Shown here piece after piece: positions 49,618 to 57,781 of a stretch of 64,000 nucleotides of DNA. The stretch comes from Xenorhabdus budapestensis (GTDB lineage: Bacteria; Pseudomonadota; Gammaproteobacteria; Enterobacterales; Enterobacteriaceae), in contig NZ_NIBS01000015.1 of assembly GCF_002632465.1 (NCBI RefSeq), forward strand, positions 1 through 64,000. The letters run 5' to 3'. Position 1 is the stretch's first letter, and each line of letters opens with the position of its first letter. The translations under genes and the position numbers were made by a program. Below the pieces are notes generated by a model. The model saw only the letters and a list, made by a program, of their open reading frames with translations, made no database searches and was not told the DNA's origin.

Positions 49618-50019
49618 ACATGTTGAACACCGCCGTGTGATGAATGGGATAGGTACTCTGCTCAAGCGGCTCTATGGCGTGATTTATCTGAGCGTTATGG
49701 CTCTTGGAGAGCAGTCTATAACCGATTTAACTGTTGATCAAAATCAGGCATTAGCATACAACGTAAAAATGGTTTCATGAAGCGGCGTGGCAAAGTTGTA
49801 CTAGCAGATAAAGGTTATTTGGGAGGAAAATTCCGCGATTATTTACGTAAATTGAGAATCAAAAGTATTATTCCATATAAAGTCAATGAAAAAGGCAACA
49901 CAGATGGTCGTACGCAATTTGATGAACAGGCTTATTGTAACCGCAATGCTTTTGAACTCTGTTTCGGTTTTCTCAAAGAGACTCGGTGTATTGCAATACG
50001 TTATGAAAATATTGAGTAG
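49618..50019 (+). pseudogene. IS5-family transposase remnant
   Basis: Two displaced pieces. One frame near 49667 reads LWRDLSERYGSWRAVYNRFN, the N-terminal signature of IS5/ISL2/IS1031-type transposases. A second frame (49777-50019) gives LADKGYLGGKF (the second DDE aspartate) and NAFELCFGFLKETRCIAIRYEN (the glutamate region). The part between, with the first Asp, is deleted, and frames differ. No clear terminal repeats were found. The element lies between the JUMPstart and the first O-antigen gene, in the opposite orientation. Confidence 0.82.
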
Positions 50020-50177
50020 CAGATAATTACTCTTAAACACATCTAAATTAGTTAGTATTTTCGTGCTATTTACTGTATAGGCAGTATTAATCACATATTA
50101 TTACATTTATAAATTGACAAGATTTGATTGTCGAGTTTTGAAAGGAAATTTTATGGGATTTATTTCTATGCTTGACC

Positions 50178-50216
50178 AAAGCTACCGCACTAGGTTACGG
50201 CTCCCAGAATGCCTAT
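50178..50216 (-). promoter_or_regulatory. JUMPstart sequence with ops element (RfaH recruitment)
   Basis: Read on the minus strand, 50216 to 50178 aligns with the JUMPstart consensus: TTCTGGGAGCCGTAA, then CCTAGTGCGGTAGCTTTGG. The ops core at 50191-50181 (TGCGGTAGCTT) matches GGCGGTAGYNT at all but the first base. JUMPstart/ops elements lie upstream of O-antigen, capsule and core operons, where RfaH loads onto paused RNA polymerase and prevents premature termination. It points toward the wbpA operon. Confidence 0.82.
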
Positions 50217-50307
50217 TATTAATCGTGTATTTTTTATCTATTTGATATATAGGTATTTTTTTCTAAATGTAAATAACTATATGAGTAATTTTCATTAACC
50301 CGCGACG

Positions 50308-50336
50308 AGAGTAGATTCTCAATGCCTCAAGGTCAA
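50308..50336 (-). promoter_or_regulatory. Candidate promoter of the O-antigen operon
   Basis: On the minus strand TTGACC (50336-50331) and TACTCT (50313-50308) are 17 bp apart, about 90 bp upstream of the JUMPstart. The -35 is good and the -10 weak. It lies in the gap just downstream of cpxA. Confidence 0.4.
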
Positions 50337-50406
50337 GTATAATAGTCTTTTTTTTTAAATTATTACATACTGTTATTAACTAAATTTCGGTCAAGACGCC
50401 ATCTAT

Positions 50407-51777
50407 CTACCTCCCGTGCAACGGTAACCAAATCACCAACCGTAGCCCCCCTAAAGGACTATCTTCTGCCTTCACCCAGCCTCGATGTTGTTCCACTGCG
50501 GTTTCAACTATCGCTAGTCCTAGCCCTGTACCGCCTGATTCTCTATCCCTCGCTTCATCTGTCCGATAAAATGGGCGGAAGATATGTTCACGGTCTTCAG
50601 GGTTGACTCCAGGGCCATCATCATCAACTGTAATTGTCACGCCATGATTATCAGCTTTAAATGTAACGGCGATATGGTTGCTGGAATAGCGAAGGGCGTT
50701 GCGGACAATGTTTTCCAGTGCACTACCAAGTACTGCCGGGTTGCAGTAAATAGTCCAGGAACCAGGGGGAGAAACGATATCCAGCGTTTTGTTCATCTGC
50801 TCGACTTCAAATTTGGCATTCTCCAATATGTCATTCCATATCTCGCTGGCTTTGATGTTTTCACGCAGTAGTTCATTTTTATGCTGGTTGCGGGAAAGTA
50901 TTAAAAGGTCATTAATCATGCCATCCAAGCGCTGGGTTTCTGTTTCAATGCGCTCCAGTTCTTTGCTTTCTCCATGGCGGCGGCGTAGTAATGCTGTCGC
51001 AAGTTGTAAACGGGTAAGGGGGGTGCGTAATTCGTGCGAAATATCGGATATTAGCCGTTGTTGGGCGGTTACCATTCTTTCTAATGCACTAATCATCTGG
51101 TTGAAGCTGCTGCCAGCAGCCAGAAATTCTTGTGGGCCTGACTCCAGCTCAGGATGCTGTCTTAAGTTACCTTTTGCCACTTCATCTGCCGCGTTTTTTA
51201 ACTTACGGGCAGGTTTTGCTAAACTCCATGCCAGCCATAGGAGTAGAGGTGCACTTATTAACATGGTCGCCGCAGGTAGCAGGAAAGGGCGATCAAACAT
51301 CAAATTAATAAAATCTGATTGTGGACTGCCTGCTGGCCGAAGCTGGTAGAGGTGATAATAATCTCCGCCATCACGTATTGAAAATGGCCCAAGTATTTCT
51401 ATACGACCATATTTTTTCTTTTTAGGATGGTCTGTATTGTCAGATTGGCCGAGGAAATTGCGAACAACCTGCATAAAATTTTTCTCATGACCAACGACAC
51501 GCCCTTCAGCAGTAGCGAGATATAAGAATTGATCTGGTGGTGCCCATTGGGCAATGGCACGATCTAGCCTTAGCCACCAGAATAGATCATTGGGTGGATA
51601 GCGAGTTAATTCTTCTCCAATATGTCTGGCTATCTGGTTGCCTTGTTGATATTCACTGTCTAATAGTGGGGTTAATTGCCTTGAATCCAGTTTAGGCACC
51701 ATTAGCGCGACCATCAAAACGAGCGCCAGCGTTAGCCAGAAAATGGCAAATATGCGGGCTGTTAGGCTATTGATCAT
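50407..51777 (-). CDS. cpxA: Envelope stress sensor histidine kinase CpxA
   Basis: Inner-membrane kinase/phosphatase that senses envelope protein misfolding and phosphorylates CpxR. 456 aa: first membrane helix at about residues 8-28 (IFAIFWLTLALVLMVALMVP), a periplasmic sensor domain of about 135 residues, second helix (LLPAATMLISAPLLLWLAWSLA), HAMP, H-box RLISDISHELRTPLTRLQLA (phosphorylated His at about 249), then N (NALRYSSNHIAV), G1 (VDDDGPGV) and G2 (GGTGLGLAIVE) motifs. It overlaps cpxR by 4 bp. Confidence 0.97.
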   Translation of the reverse strand: MINSLTARIFAIFWLTLALVLMVALMVPKLDSRQLTPLLDSEYQQGNQIARHIGEELTRYPPNDLFWWLRLDRAIAQWAPPDQFLYLATAEGRVVGHEKNFMQVVRNFLGQSDNTDHPKKKKYGRIEILGPFSIRDGGDYYHLYQLRPAGSPQSDFINLMFDRPFLLPAATMLISAPLLLWLAWSLAKPARKLKNAADEVAKGNLRQHPELESGPQEFLAAGSSFNQMISALERMVTAQQRLISDISHELRTPLTRLQLATALLRRRHGESKELERIETETQRLDGMINDLLILSRNQHKNELLRENIKASEIWNDILENAKFEVEQMNKTLDIVSPPGSWTIYCNPAVLGSALENIVRNALRYSSNHIAVTFKADNHGVTITVDDDGPGVNPEDREHIFRPFYRTDEARDRESGGTGLGLAIVETAVEQHRGWVKAEDSPLGGLRLVIWLPLHGR

Positions 51778-52466
51778 TTCGCTGAAACCATTAAATATCC
51801 GCGTCCACGTAACGTTTTAAACCAAGGTAATTCATCAGTCCGGTTGGGTAATTTACGACGAAGGTTAGAAATATGCATGTCTATGGCTCTGTCAAAAGGT
51901 GTTAGTCGTTTTCCTAATACTTCTTGACTTAAATGTTCACGGGAAACAACTTGCCCCAAATGTTGAGCCAGTAAGTAGAGAAGTGTGAATTCTGTTCCGG
52001 TTAAATCCAGAATATTGCCATCGAAGCTGGCTTCCTGGCGCCCTGGATTGAGTTGCAGTTTATCGACTTCGAGCACAGGTGTACCGTTGTCAGCTTGTTG
52101 TTCGTTCCAGTTGGAACGACGCAAAATCGCACGTATACGGGCTACCAGTTCACGATCGTTAAAAGGCTTAGGTAAGTAATCATCTGCTCCCAATTCTAGC
52201 CCCAGAACGCGGTCTAAATCGCTTCCTCGAGCCGTTAACATAATAACGGGAGTTTGGTGGTATTGACGTAGCTCCTTCAATGTCTCGATGCCGTTTTTGC
52301 GTGGCATCATGATATCCAGTAGTAATAGGTCAATTGAAGAATCGATAAATTGTAATGCCTGTTCACCATCATGGGCGATCACTACACTGAATCCTTCCAT
52401 TTCTAGTAGTTCTTTTAACAAAGATGTTAGTTCGCGGTCATCATCAACTAATAATATCTTATGCAT
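51774..52466 (-). CDS. cpxR: Envelope stress response regulator CpxR
   Basis: OmpR-family response regulator, 230 aa. The receiver domain has the acidic pocket VDDD (residues 7-10), phospho-acceptor Asp51 in LLLLDIMMPRKNG, and the conserved Lys in DYLPKPFNDREL. The C-terminal winged helix (LTGTEFTLLYLLAQHLGQVVSREHLSQEV; RAIDMHISNLRRKL) binds GTAAA-N5-GTAAA sites. One such site lies in the promoter region shared with cpxP. First gene of cpxRA, divergent from cpxP, as in E. coli. Confidence 0.98.
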   Translation of the reverse strand: MHKILLVDDDRELTSLLKELLEMEGFSVVIAHDGEQALQFIDSSIDLLLLDIMMPRKNGIETLKELRQYHQTPVIMLTARGSDLDRVLGLELGADDYLPKPFNDRELVARIRAILRRSNWNEQQADNGTPVLEVDKLQLNPGRQEASFDGNILDLTGTEFTLLYLLAQHLGQVVSREHLSQEVLGKRLTPFDRAIDMHISNLRRKLPNRTDELPWFKTLRGRGYLMVSAK

Positions 52467-52518
52467 TCATTATTCCTCCAAGAGCAAAATACGATAACAA
52501 ATTTTGCTATTCCATGAC

Positions 52519-52533
52519 TTTACGTACTTTTAC
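52519..52533 (-). promoter_or_regulatory. CpxR binding site
   Basis: TTTAC-GTACT-TTTAC on the plus strand is an exact GTAAA-N5-GTAAA on the minus strand. It lies between the divergent cpxR and cpxP, about 35 bp upstream of a TATATT (52565-52570) that could be the cpxP -10 box. Confidence 0.88.
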
Positions 52534-52581
52534 ATGCTCTGACGCTAGTTTGCAGCCATAAGGCTATATTACCTGCACTGA

Positions 52582-52601
52582 ATCGAATAGTGCTATTCGA
52601 T
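52582..52601 (+). repeat. 20-bp palindrome in the cpxP leader
   Basis: ATCGAATAG (52582-52590), two bases, CTATTCGAT (52593-52601): a perfect 9-bp dyad ending 18 bp before the cpxP start. It could be a second operator or an mRNA hairpin just ahead of the ribosome-binding site. Confidence 0.7.
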
Positions 52602-52619
52602 AAAGCGAGGAATTATTAA

Positions 52620-53105
52620 ATGCGTAAAATAGCAACATTAGCTTTAGCGTCAATGTCTGTGTTTGGAACGGCAATGGCCTTAGCTGAAATTGCTGATGCG
52701 TATAATGCCTCCGAGGCTGATTCCTCGCTGTTTTGCCTGCCATACGACAAGGGTGATTCTGGTTATTACCAACGTAACTATAACTATAGTTGTGTCTTTG
52801 GGGGAATTACATTAACTGAACAGCAACGACAGCAGATGTGGGATTTAGTCAAAAAACGGCATCTGCATGATCAAGTAAGGGCAGACATACAGGCAGAGCG
52901 TTGGAAGATGTATGATCTTCTGACTGCAAAGAATTTTGATGAAGCTGCGGTAAGAACGCAGCTTGAAAAAGTAGCAAAGCAGAATATTGATCTCAGTGTA
53001 GAAATTGCGCGTATTCGTCATCAAATGTATCAATTGCTGACATCGGAGCAAGAAGAACAGCTCCAAAAGTGTTATAAAGCGCGAATTATCCGGGAGTTAA
53101 ATTGA
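52620..53105 (+). CDS. cpxP: Periplasmic Cpx modulator CpxP
   Basis: Periplasmic adaptor that keeps CpxA inactive and delivers misfolded proteins to DegP. 161 aa with an N-terminal signal peptide (ATLALASMSVFGTAMALA). The mature part is all helical and carries two LTxxQ-type motifs, LTEQQRQQMWDLV (about residues 64-76) and LTSEQEEQLQK (about 141-151), which form the folded hairpin of the family. Residues 25-60 are polar with two Cys. It is activated through the CpxR box upstream, and its 3' UTR carries the CpxQ-like sRNA. Confidence 0.94.
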   Translation: MRKIATLALASMSVFGTAMALAEIADAYNASEADSSLFCLPYDKGDSGYYQRNYNYSCVFGGITLTEQQRQQMWDLVKKRHLHDQVRADIQAERWKMYDLLTAKNFDEAAVRTQLEKVAKQNIDLSVEIARIRHQMYQLLTSEQEEQLQKCYKARIIRELN

Positions 53106-53146
53106 TTCTGTTATATCTATGTGACGTGAAGTAACATCAATAACGA

Positions 53147-53203
53147 TTTTCCTTGCCATAGACACCATCCCTGTCTTTCAGCCCCCGAGCGGGGCTTTTT
53201 TTT
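53147..53203 (+). ncRNA. cpxQ: CpxQ-like small RNA from the cpxP 3' UTR
   Basis: The segment from 53147 (TTTTCCTTGCCATAGACACC, then ATCCCTGTCTT) closely matches Salmonella/E. coli CpxQ as I remember it, including the 5' seed TTTTCCTTGCC and a terminal terminator hairpin. CpxQ is cut from cpxP mRNA by RNase E and, with Hfq, represses several envelope and inner-membrane protein mRNAs during Cpx stress. The terminator stem itself has diverged from the enteric one. Confidence 0.82.
53180..53203 (+). terminator. Intrinsic terminator of cpxP/CpxQ
   Basis: AGCCCC (53180-53185) pairs with GGGGCT (53191-53196) around CGAGC and is followed by a U-run ending at 53203. The poly-U tail also suits Hfq binding by the sRNA. 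Confidence 0.92.
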
Positions 53204-53221
53204 GTCTTCACATAGGGTATA

Positions 53222-53253
53222 TCATAAGTTGTTTTCCTACTGACAACTTATGA
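53222..53253. repeat. 11-bp perfect inverted repeat after cpxP
   Basis: TCATAAGTTGT (53222-53232) and ACAACTTATGA (53243-53253), spacer 10 bp, form a symmetric site about 215 bp upstream of the acyltransferase gene. It is suited to a dimeric regulator; no known consensus was recognised. Confidence 0.5.
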
Positions 53254-53467
53254 GAAATTGTTTGCGGATTTACTGGATTTATTTGAATTTATTAGCTGTT
53301 TACGCATCATGTATAGGCTATCTAAAGCGCTGTCATACCTGAATAAGCTATAGGCCTGTTGTTATCTCAAACAATCTTGATTATCTTACCTTCTTGCAAG
53401 CCATTAATTAAAAAAATCTTATCACTGTTACTCTACATAAAAATAAATAGGGATAGGGATACCCTGT

Positions 53468-54109
53468 ATGAAAAAAACTCATAAAATTAGCTTCCTGTCA
53501 AAATGCATGGGGGCGATGTTGTCGGGCCTATGTCGTATCTTGACTGGTGTGCGGGTGCGATGGATAGGTTGCCAACCTTCGACCAAAAGTCGTATTTATT
53601 ATGCTAATCACACCAGCCACCTTGACGGATTAGTAATTTGGTCCGGGCTTCCTTCGGCGTTGCGTCATCTGGTTCATCCAGTTGCGGCCCGTGATTATTG
53701 GGATAAAACCCGTCTACGTCGCTATCTGATGTATAAGATATTTTGTGCAGTTTTAATCGAGCGCCAAGGTGAGAATACTCACAAAGAAGAAGTTCTTGCG
53801 CCGTTGGAGGGAATTCTGGCGCGAAGAGAATCTTTGATTTTCTTTCCAGAAGGGACTCGCGGAGATGGTGAACAAATCAATCCATTCAAGAGTGGCTTGT
53901 ATTATTTGGCCCGTAAGTATCCTGATGCTGAACTCGTTCCGGTTTATCTGGAAAATTTAAATCGCGTTTTACCAAAGGGAAAGATATTGCTGGTGCCAAT
54001 TATTTGTTCGGCCAGATTCGGTCAGCCATTAGATAAATTGGTTGAGAATGAAAGTAAAGCCGCATTCTTGCAACGTGCCCAGGCTGCATTGGAGGAGTTA
54101 GTGTTATGA
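53468..54109 (+). CDS. 1-acyl-sn-glycerol-3-phosphate acyltransferase-like protein
   Basis: 213-aa PlsC/LPLAT-fold protein. It shows the acyltransferase motifs NHTSHLDGLV (the H-x4-D catalytic pair, about residues 47-56), a basic LIERQGENTHKEE segment, and FFPEGTRGDGEQINPFKSGLYYLA (the E-G-T-R glycerol-phosphate site, about 120-143). It overlaps the CdsA-like gene by 4 bp. Together the pair would convert lysophosphatidate to phosphatidate and then to CDP-diacylglycerol. These are probably accessory paralogues, since the housekeeping plsC and cdsA are expected elsewhere. Confidence 0.85.
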   Translation: MKKTHKISFLSKCMGAMLSGLCRILTGVRVRWIGCQPSTKSRIYYANHTSHLDGLVIWSGLPSALRHLVHPVAARDYWDKTRLRRYLMYKIFCAVLIERQGENTHKEEVLAPLEGILARRESLIFFPEGTRGDGEQINPFKSGLYYLARKYPDAELVPVYLENLNRVLPKGKILLVPIICSARFGQPLDKLVENESKAAFLQRAQAALEELVL

Positions 54110-55050
54110 CGGGGTTAGGCTATAATTTGATGCTGTTGTTTGGCGGTATATTTGGTGCATTAATTATTGCCAGCGTAATTGGTGGGGTTTTGTCATTCCA
54201 TTATGCGGGGGAAAAGCATAATGCGACTATCGATAACCTGAATGCCCGTATTCGTGGCTGGTGGATGATGTGTATCGTCTGTGTACTGGCTGTGGTTGTT
54301 GGGCCTGTCGGGTCAGTTATATTATTTGCTGTTATGTCTTTTTTTGCCCTGCGCGAATTTATCACTTTAACTCCGACTCGCCGTAGTGACCATGAAGCTT
54401 TATTCTGGTGCTTCTTCTGCTTTATACCTGTGCAGTATGTTTTGGTGGGCATGGAATGGTATGAGCTGTTTTCAGTATTTATCCCTGTTTACGTATTTCT
54501 GTTTTTACCTGCCCGCATTGCTGTGGTCGGTGATACCACTCGTTTTCTGGAGCGCACCGCAAAAATTCAGTGGGGTATGTTGGTCACTGTATTTGCCATT
54601 AGTCATGCGCCCGCTTTGTTGATGTTGGATATTCCTGAGTATCAAGGTCAAAATATTGAGTTGTTGTTGTTCCTGATGATCGTGGTGCAGATGTCCGATG
54701 TTTGGCAGTACGTGTTCGGGAAATTATTTGGTAAGCGGCCAATTGTGCCGAAATTAAGCCCCAAAAAAACGGTTGAAGGGTTTATTGGCGGCATTTTGGC
54801 TTCGGTATTGCTGGGGATGTCACTGTATTGGGTGACGCCATTTTCTCCGTGGGAAGCCGGACTGATGTCATTGGCTATTACACTGATGGGATTTATTGGT
54901 GGGTTATGTATGTCTGCAATTAAGCGTGACAGCGGAGTGAAAGACTTCGGTGAAATTATTGAAGGTCACGGAGGTATGCTGGATAGAATCGATTCTCTTT
55001 GTTTCTCTGCTCCTATCTTTTTCCATCTAACGCGCTATTTTTATACCTGA
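54106..55050 (+). CDS. CdsA-like phosphatidate cytidylyltransferase (YnbB-like)
   Basis: 314-aa integral membrane protein with about eight membrane spans. The signature of CDP-DAG synthases is at the C-terminus: SAIKRDSGVKDFGEIIEGHGGMLDRIDSL (S-x-x-K-R-x4-K-D-x5-H-G-G-x2-D-R-x-D). It resembles E. coli YnbB more than CdsA in length and N-terminal region. It is coupled to the upstream acyltransferase. In E. coli the space between cpxP and pfkA holds fieF, so this pair is a local replacement or insertion. Substrate other than phosphatidate is possible. Confidence 0.85.
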   Translation: MTGLGYNLMLLFGGIFGALIIASVIGGVLSFHYAGEKHNATIDNLNARIRGWWMMCIVCVLAVVVGPVGSVILFAVMSFFALREFITLTPTRRSDHEALFWCFFCFIPVQYVLVGMEWYELFSVFIPVYVFLFLPARIAVVGDTTRFLERTAKIQWGMLVTVFAISHAPALLMLDIPEYQGQNIELLLFLMIVVQMSDVWQYVFGKLFGKRPIVPKLSPKKTVEGFIGGILASVLLGMSLYWVTPFSPWEAGLMSLAITLMGFIGGLCMSAIKRDSGVKDFGEIIEGHGGMLDRIDSLCFSAPIFFHLTRYFYT

Positions 55051-55468
55051 AATAGACCATCCTGAATCATCCTAAGGGCTGTCGCCGATAAACATAAATT
55101 ATGATTTATTGTTCAGTATTGCTGCATTGGCTGCGACAGTACTGGACTGTGTATTGTTGATTGAAAAAATTTTTGCGTGATAAGTGTTTCAGTGCCGATA
55201 TTATTATTCACCAGGATCCTTGCCTATTGTGCCAGTGGCACGTAAAAATTGTTGGGATTGATGGGAGAATTTATTCATAATCAAAAAATCGTCAAAAAGT
55301 AGACAAAATATTAATGCAGACTGAGTGTTTTTCCGTATCATGGGCGCTGTTGAATCAATTCAGCTATTGAAGTGACAATCAGGTTTGGTAAAACCACCAT
55401 AAATCTTCCCGTCAGGGAAGGCAGTCAGCAGATTGGCAAATATTACACCTATAAAATCAGAGGTCATC
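55051..55468. other. 418-bp intergenic region before pfkA
   Basis: No gene seen. It contains a hairpin CTTCCC-GTCA-GGGAAG at 55405-55420, in the probable pfkA leader, and a smaller GGTTT/AAACC dyad at 55382-55395. The pfkA promoter should lie here, but no convincing pair of hexamers was picked out. Confidence 0.5.
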
Positions 55469-56446
55469 ATGATCAACAAGATTAAAAGAATCGGAGTCTT
55501 AACGAGTGGCGGAGATGCTCCGGGTATGAACGCCGCTATTCGTGGAGTTGTTCGGGCCGCTTTAACCGATGGGTTAGAAGTTTATGGTATTTATGATGGC
55601 TATCTGGGGTTGTATGAAAATAGGATGAAGAAGCTCGATCGTTTTAGCGTTTCCGATATGATTAATCGTGGTGGAACGTTTTTAGGATCAGCGCGTTTTC
55701 CTGAGTTCAGAGATGATAAGGTGCGGGAAATTGCTATAGAAAACATGCGTAAAAGTGAAATTGATGCGCTGGTGGTGATTGGTGGTGATGGTTCTTATCT
55801 GGGAGCGAAAAAGCTGACTGAGGCAGGTTTTCCATGTATCGGTCTGCCCGGTACGATCGACAATGATGTGGCGGGAACAGATTATACTATCGGTTATTTT
55901 ACGGCACTGGAGACGATTGTTGAAGCTATTGATCGTCTGCGCGATACCTCAACTTCCCACAAACGTATCTCTATTGTTGAGGTAATGGGGCGCTATTGTG
56001 GTGATCTGACACTATCCGCAGCGATTGCTGGTGGATGTGAGTTTATTGTCCTGCCTGAACGTGAAGTTCCTTTTGATCGTGAAGAATTGTTAGCAGAAAT
56101 TAAAGTCGGCATCCAGAAAGGCAAGCGTCATGCCATTGTCGCTATTACTGAATATGTTTGTGATGTAGATGAGCTGGCAAAATATATAGAAACAGAAACA
56201 CGCCATGAAACTCGGGCAACGGTATTAGGGCATATTCAGCGTGGCGGTGCGCCAGTGGCTTATGACCGCATTCTGGCATCACGTATGGGTGCTTATTCTG
56301 TCCAGTTGTTACTGGAGGGTTATGGAGGCCGCTGTGTTGGTATCCAGAATGAGAAACTTGTCCATCATGATATTATTGATGCGGTGCAAAATATGCAGCG
56401 TATCTTCAAGAAAGATTGGCTGGAAACAGCGAAAAAACTCTACTGA
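55469..56446 (+). CDS. pfkA: ATP-dependent 6-phosphofructokinase I
   Basis: Phosphorylates fructose 6-phosphate to fructose 1,6-bisphosphate, the committed step of glycolysis. Start 55469 ([21 protein letters not shown]) agrees with E. coli and has CAGAGG upstream; the frame is open 12 codons further. 325 aa with ATP-binding [28 protein letters not shown], catalytic Asp in [17 protein letters not shown]-like segment, and [11 protein letters not shown] and [17 protein letters not shown]. Allosteric residues of the ADP/PEP site are in the expected segments. Confidence 0.97.
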   Translation: MINKIKRIGVLTSGGDAPGMNAAIRGVVRAALTDGLEVYGIYDGYLGLYENRMKKLDRFSVSDMINRGGTFLGSARFPEFRDDKVREIAIENMRKSEIDALVVIGGDGSYLGAKKLTEAGFPCIGLPGTIDNDVAGTDYTIGYFTALETIVEAIDRLRDTSTSHKRISIVEVMGRYCGDLTLSAAIAGGCEFIVLPEREVPFDREELLAEIKVGIQKGKRHAIVAITEYVCDVDELAKYIETETRHETRATVLGHIQRGGAPVAYDRILASRMGAYSVQLLLEGYGGRCVGIQNEKLVHHDIIDAVQNMQRIFKKDWLETAKKLY

Positions 56447-56490
56447 CTCCGGCTGTTCTTCTTCCTTACTAATAAGTTCATTTTTCAGAT

Positions 56491-56524
56491 ACAGCCATAT
56501 GATGTCTATATGGCTGTTCTTTTT
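56491..56524 (+). terminator. Terminator of pfkA
   Basis: ACAGCCATAT (56491-56500) pairs perfectly with ATATGGCTGT (56508-56517), loop 7 nt, followed by a T-rich tail (TCTTTTT). Confidence 0.88.
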
Positions 56525-56642
56525 GTTAGTTCGTCATATTCCTGTTGTGAATAAGTGGAAATTTTAAATTATTTCTGCGTCAGAACGCTTTCTGTCAGTT
56601 TTTATGGAGAAGATCATAAATAATTTAGGAGAGCATTTTACG

Positions 56643-57698
56643 ATGATTACGCAATGGGAGGTTATGAAATGGAAGATAATGAACTGGAGCACGAAAAGGT
56701 ATTCTGCCCTGATAATGTTATTGCTGATCATGCTGACAGGAGGAGAGTCGTGGGCGAAAGATGTGCAACTCTTGAATGTTTCTTATGATCCGACGCGTGA
56801 GTTGTATCAGCAATATAATCAGGCATTCAGTCAATATTGGCAGCAGAAAACCGGGAAACAGGTGACGATCCGACAATCGCATGGCGGTTCAGGCAAGCAG
56901 GCAACTTCAGTGATTAATGGACTTAAGGCAGATGTCGTGACATTGGCGTTAGCATATGATGTGGATGCGATCGCAGAGCGCGGCAGCATTGCCAAAAACT
57001 GGCTCCAGCGTTTACCGGATAATTCCGCGCCTTACACATCAACGATTGTTTTTCTGGTGAGAAAGGGGAATCCCAAACAGATTAAAGATTGGTCAGACTT
57101 GATCCGTCCTGATGTTTCTGTTGTAACACCGAATCCCAAAACATCCGGTGGTGCACGTTGGAACTATCTGGCTGCCTGGGGATATAGCTTGGTGCACAAC
57201 AATCAGGATCAAGCTAAGGCAAAGGTGTTTGTGAAAGCGTTGTATAAAAATGTTGAAGTATTGGATTCTGGTGCTCGTGGAGCAACCAATACTTTTGTTG
57301 AACGCGGGATCGGCGATGTACTGATTGCATGGGAAAATGAAGCATTGCTGGCGATTAATGCTTTAGATAAGGAAGGTAAAGGAAAATTCGAAATTATCAC
57401 TCCAGGCATTTCTATTCTGGCAGAGCCAACGGTGGCTGTTGTCGATAAAGTCGTTGATAAACGGGGTACACGCGAATTGGCAACTGAATATCTGAAATAC
57501 CTTTATTCACCGATTGGACAGGAAATTGCCGCAAAAAATTATTATCGTCCCCGCGATAAAGCCATTGCAGAAAAGTACCGTACTGTTTTTCCTGAGTTGA
57601 AATTATTCACAATTGATGAGGTATTTGGTGGCTGGAAAAAAGCACAGAAGGAGCATTTTGTTACTGGTGGCATATTTGATGAGATTATCCGGCGCTAA
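56643..57698 (+). CDS. sbp: Sulfate-binding protein Sbp
   Basis: Periplasmic receptor of the sulfate/thiosulfate ABC importer. The mature part (from [21 protein letters not shown]) follows E. coli Sbp closely: [87 protein letters not shown]. The N-terminus is uncertain. Start 56643 fits an AGGAGAG 10 nt upstream and gives an unusually long n-region before the hydrophobic core ([17 protein letters not shown]); Met 56664 is another option. CysB control is expected from the family but no site was identified. Order pfkA-sbp-tpiA is as in enterics, with E. coli cdh absent. Confidence 0.95.
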   Translation: MITQWEVMKWKIMNWSTKRYSALIMLLLIMLTGGESWAKDVQLLNVSYDPTRELYQQYNQAFSQYWQQKTGKQVTIRQSHGGSGKQATSVINGLKADVVTLALAYDVDAIAERGSIAKNWLQRLPDNSAPYTSTIVFLVRKGNPKQIKDWSDLIRPDVSVVTPNPKTSGGARWNYLAAWGYSLVHNNQDQAKAKVFVKALYKNVEVLDSGARGATNTFVERGIGDVLIAWENEALLAINALDKEGKGKFEIITPGISILAEPTVAVVDKVVDKRGTRELATEYLKYLYSPIGQEIAAKNYYRPRDKAIAEKYRTVFPELKLFTIDEVFGGWKKAQKEHFVTGGIFDEIIRR

Positions 57699-57726
57699 TA
57701 ATGGTTAGAAGAAGTAAAATTGGAAG

Positions 57727-57763
57727 AATAACCGCTACCAGATAACTTGGTGGCGGTTATTTT
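57727..57763. terminator. Bidirectional terminator, sbp / tpiA
   Basis: AATAACCGCTACCA (57727-57740) pairs with TGGTGGCGGTTATT (57748-57761), one G-U, loop 7 nt. The A- and T-rich ends give weak U-tracts both ways between convergent genes. Confidence 0.85.
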
Positions 57764-57781
57764 GTAACTGTTTGAGGCGTA

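Larger units (their letters stand above)
49432..50406. other. 975-bp O-antigen leader/promoter region
   Basis: Between wbpA and cpxA. It holds, from the cpxA side on the minus strand, a candidate promoter, a JUMPstart/ops element, then a plus-strand IS5-family transposase remnant. Apart from these no gene was seen. The O-antigen transcript would therefore carry an untranslated leader of roughly 850 nt. Confidence 0.7.

Noticed and set aside
49777-50019. Functional small gene in the O-antigen leader
   Set aside because: It is the C-terminal piece of an IS5-type transposase lacking the first catalytic Asp and in another frame from its N-terminal piece.
50789-51349. 186-aa plus-strand open frame
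   Set aside because: Antisense shadow of cpxA, Ser/Arg-rich with no recognisable motif.
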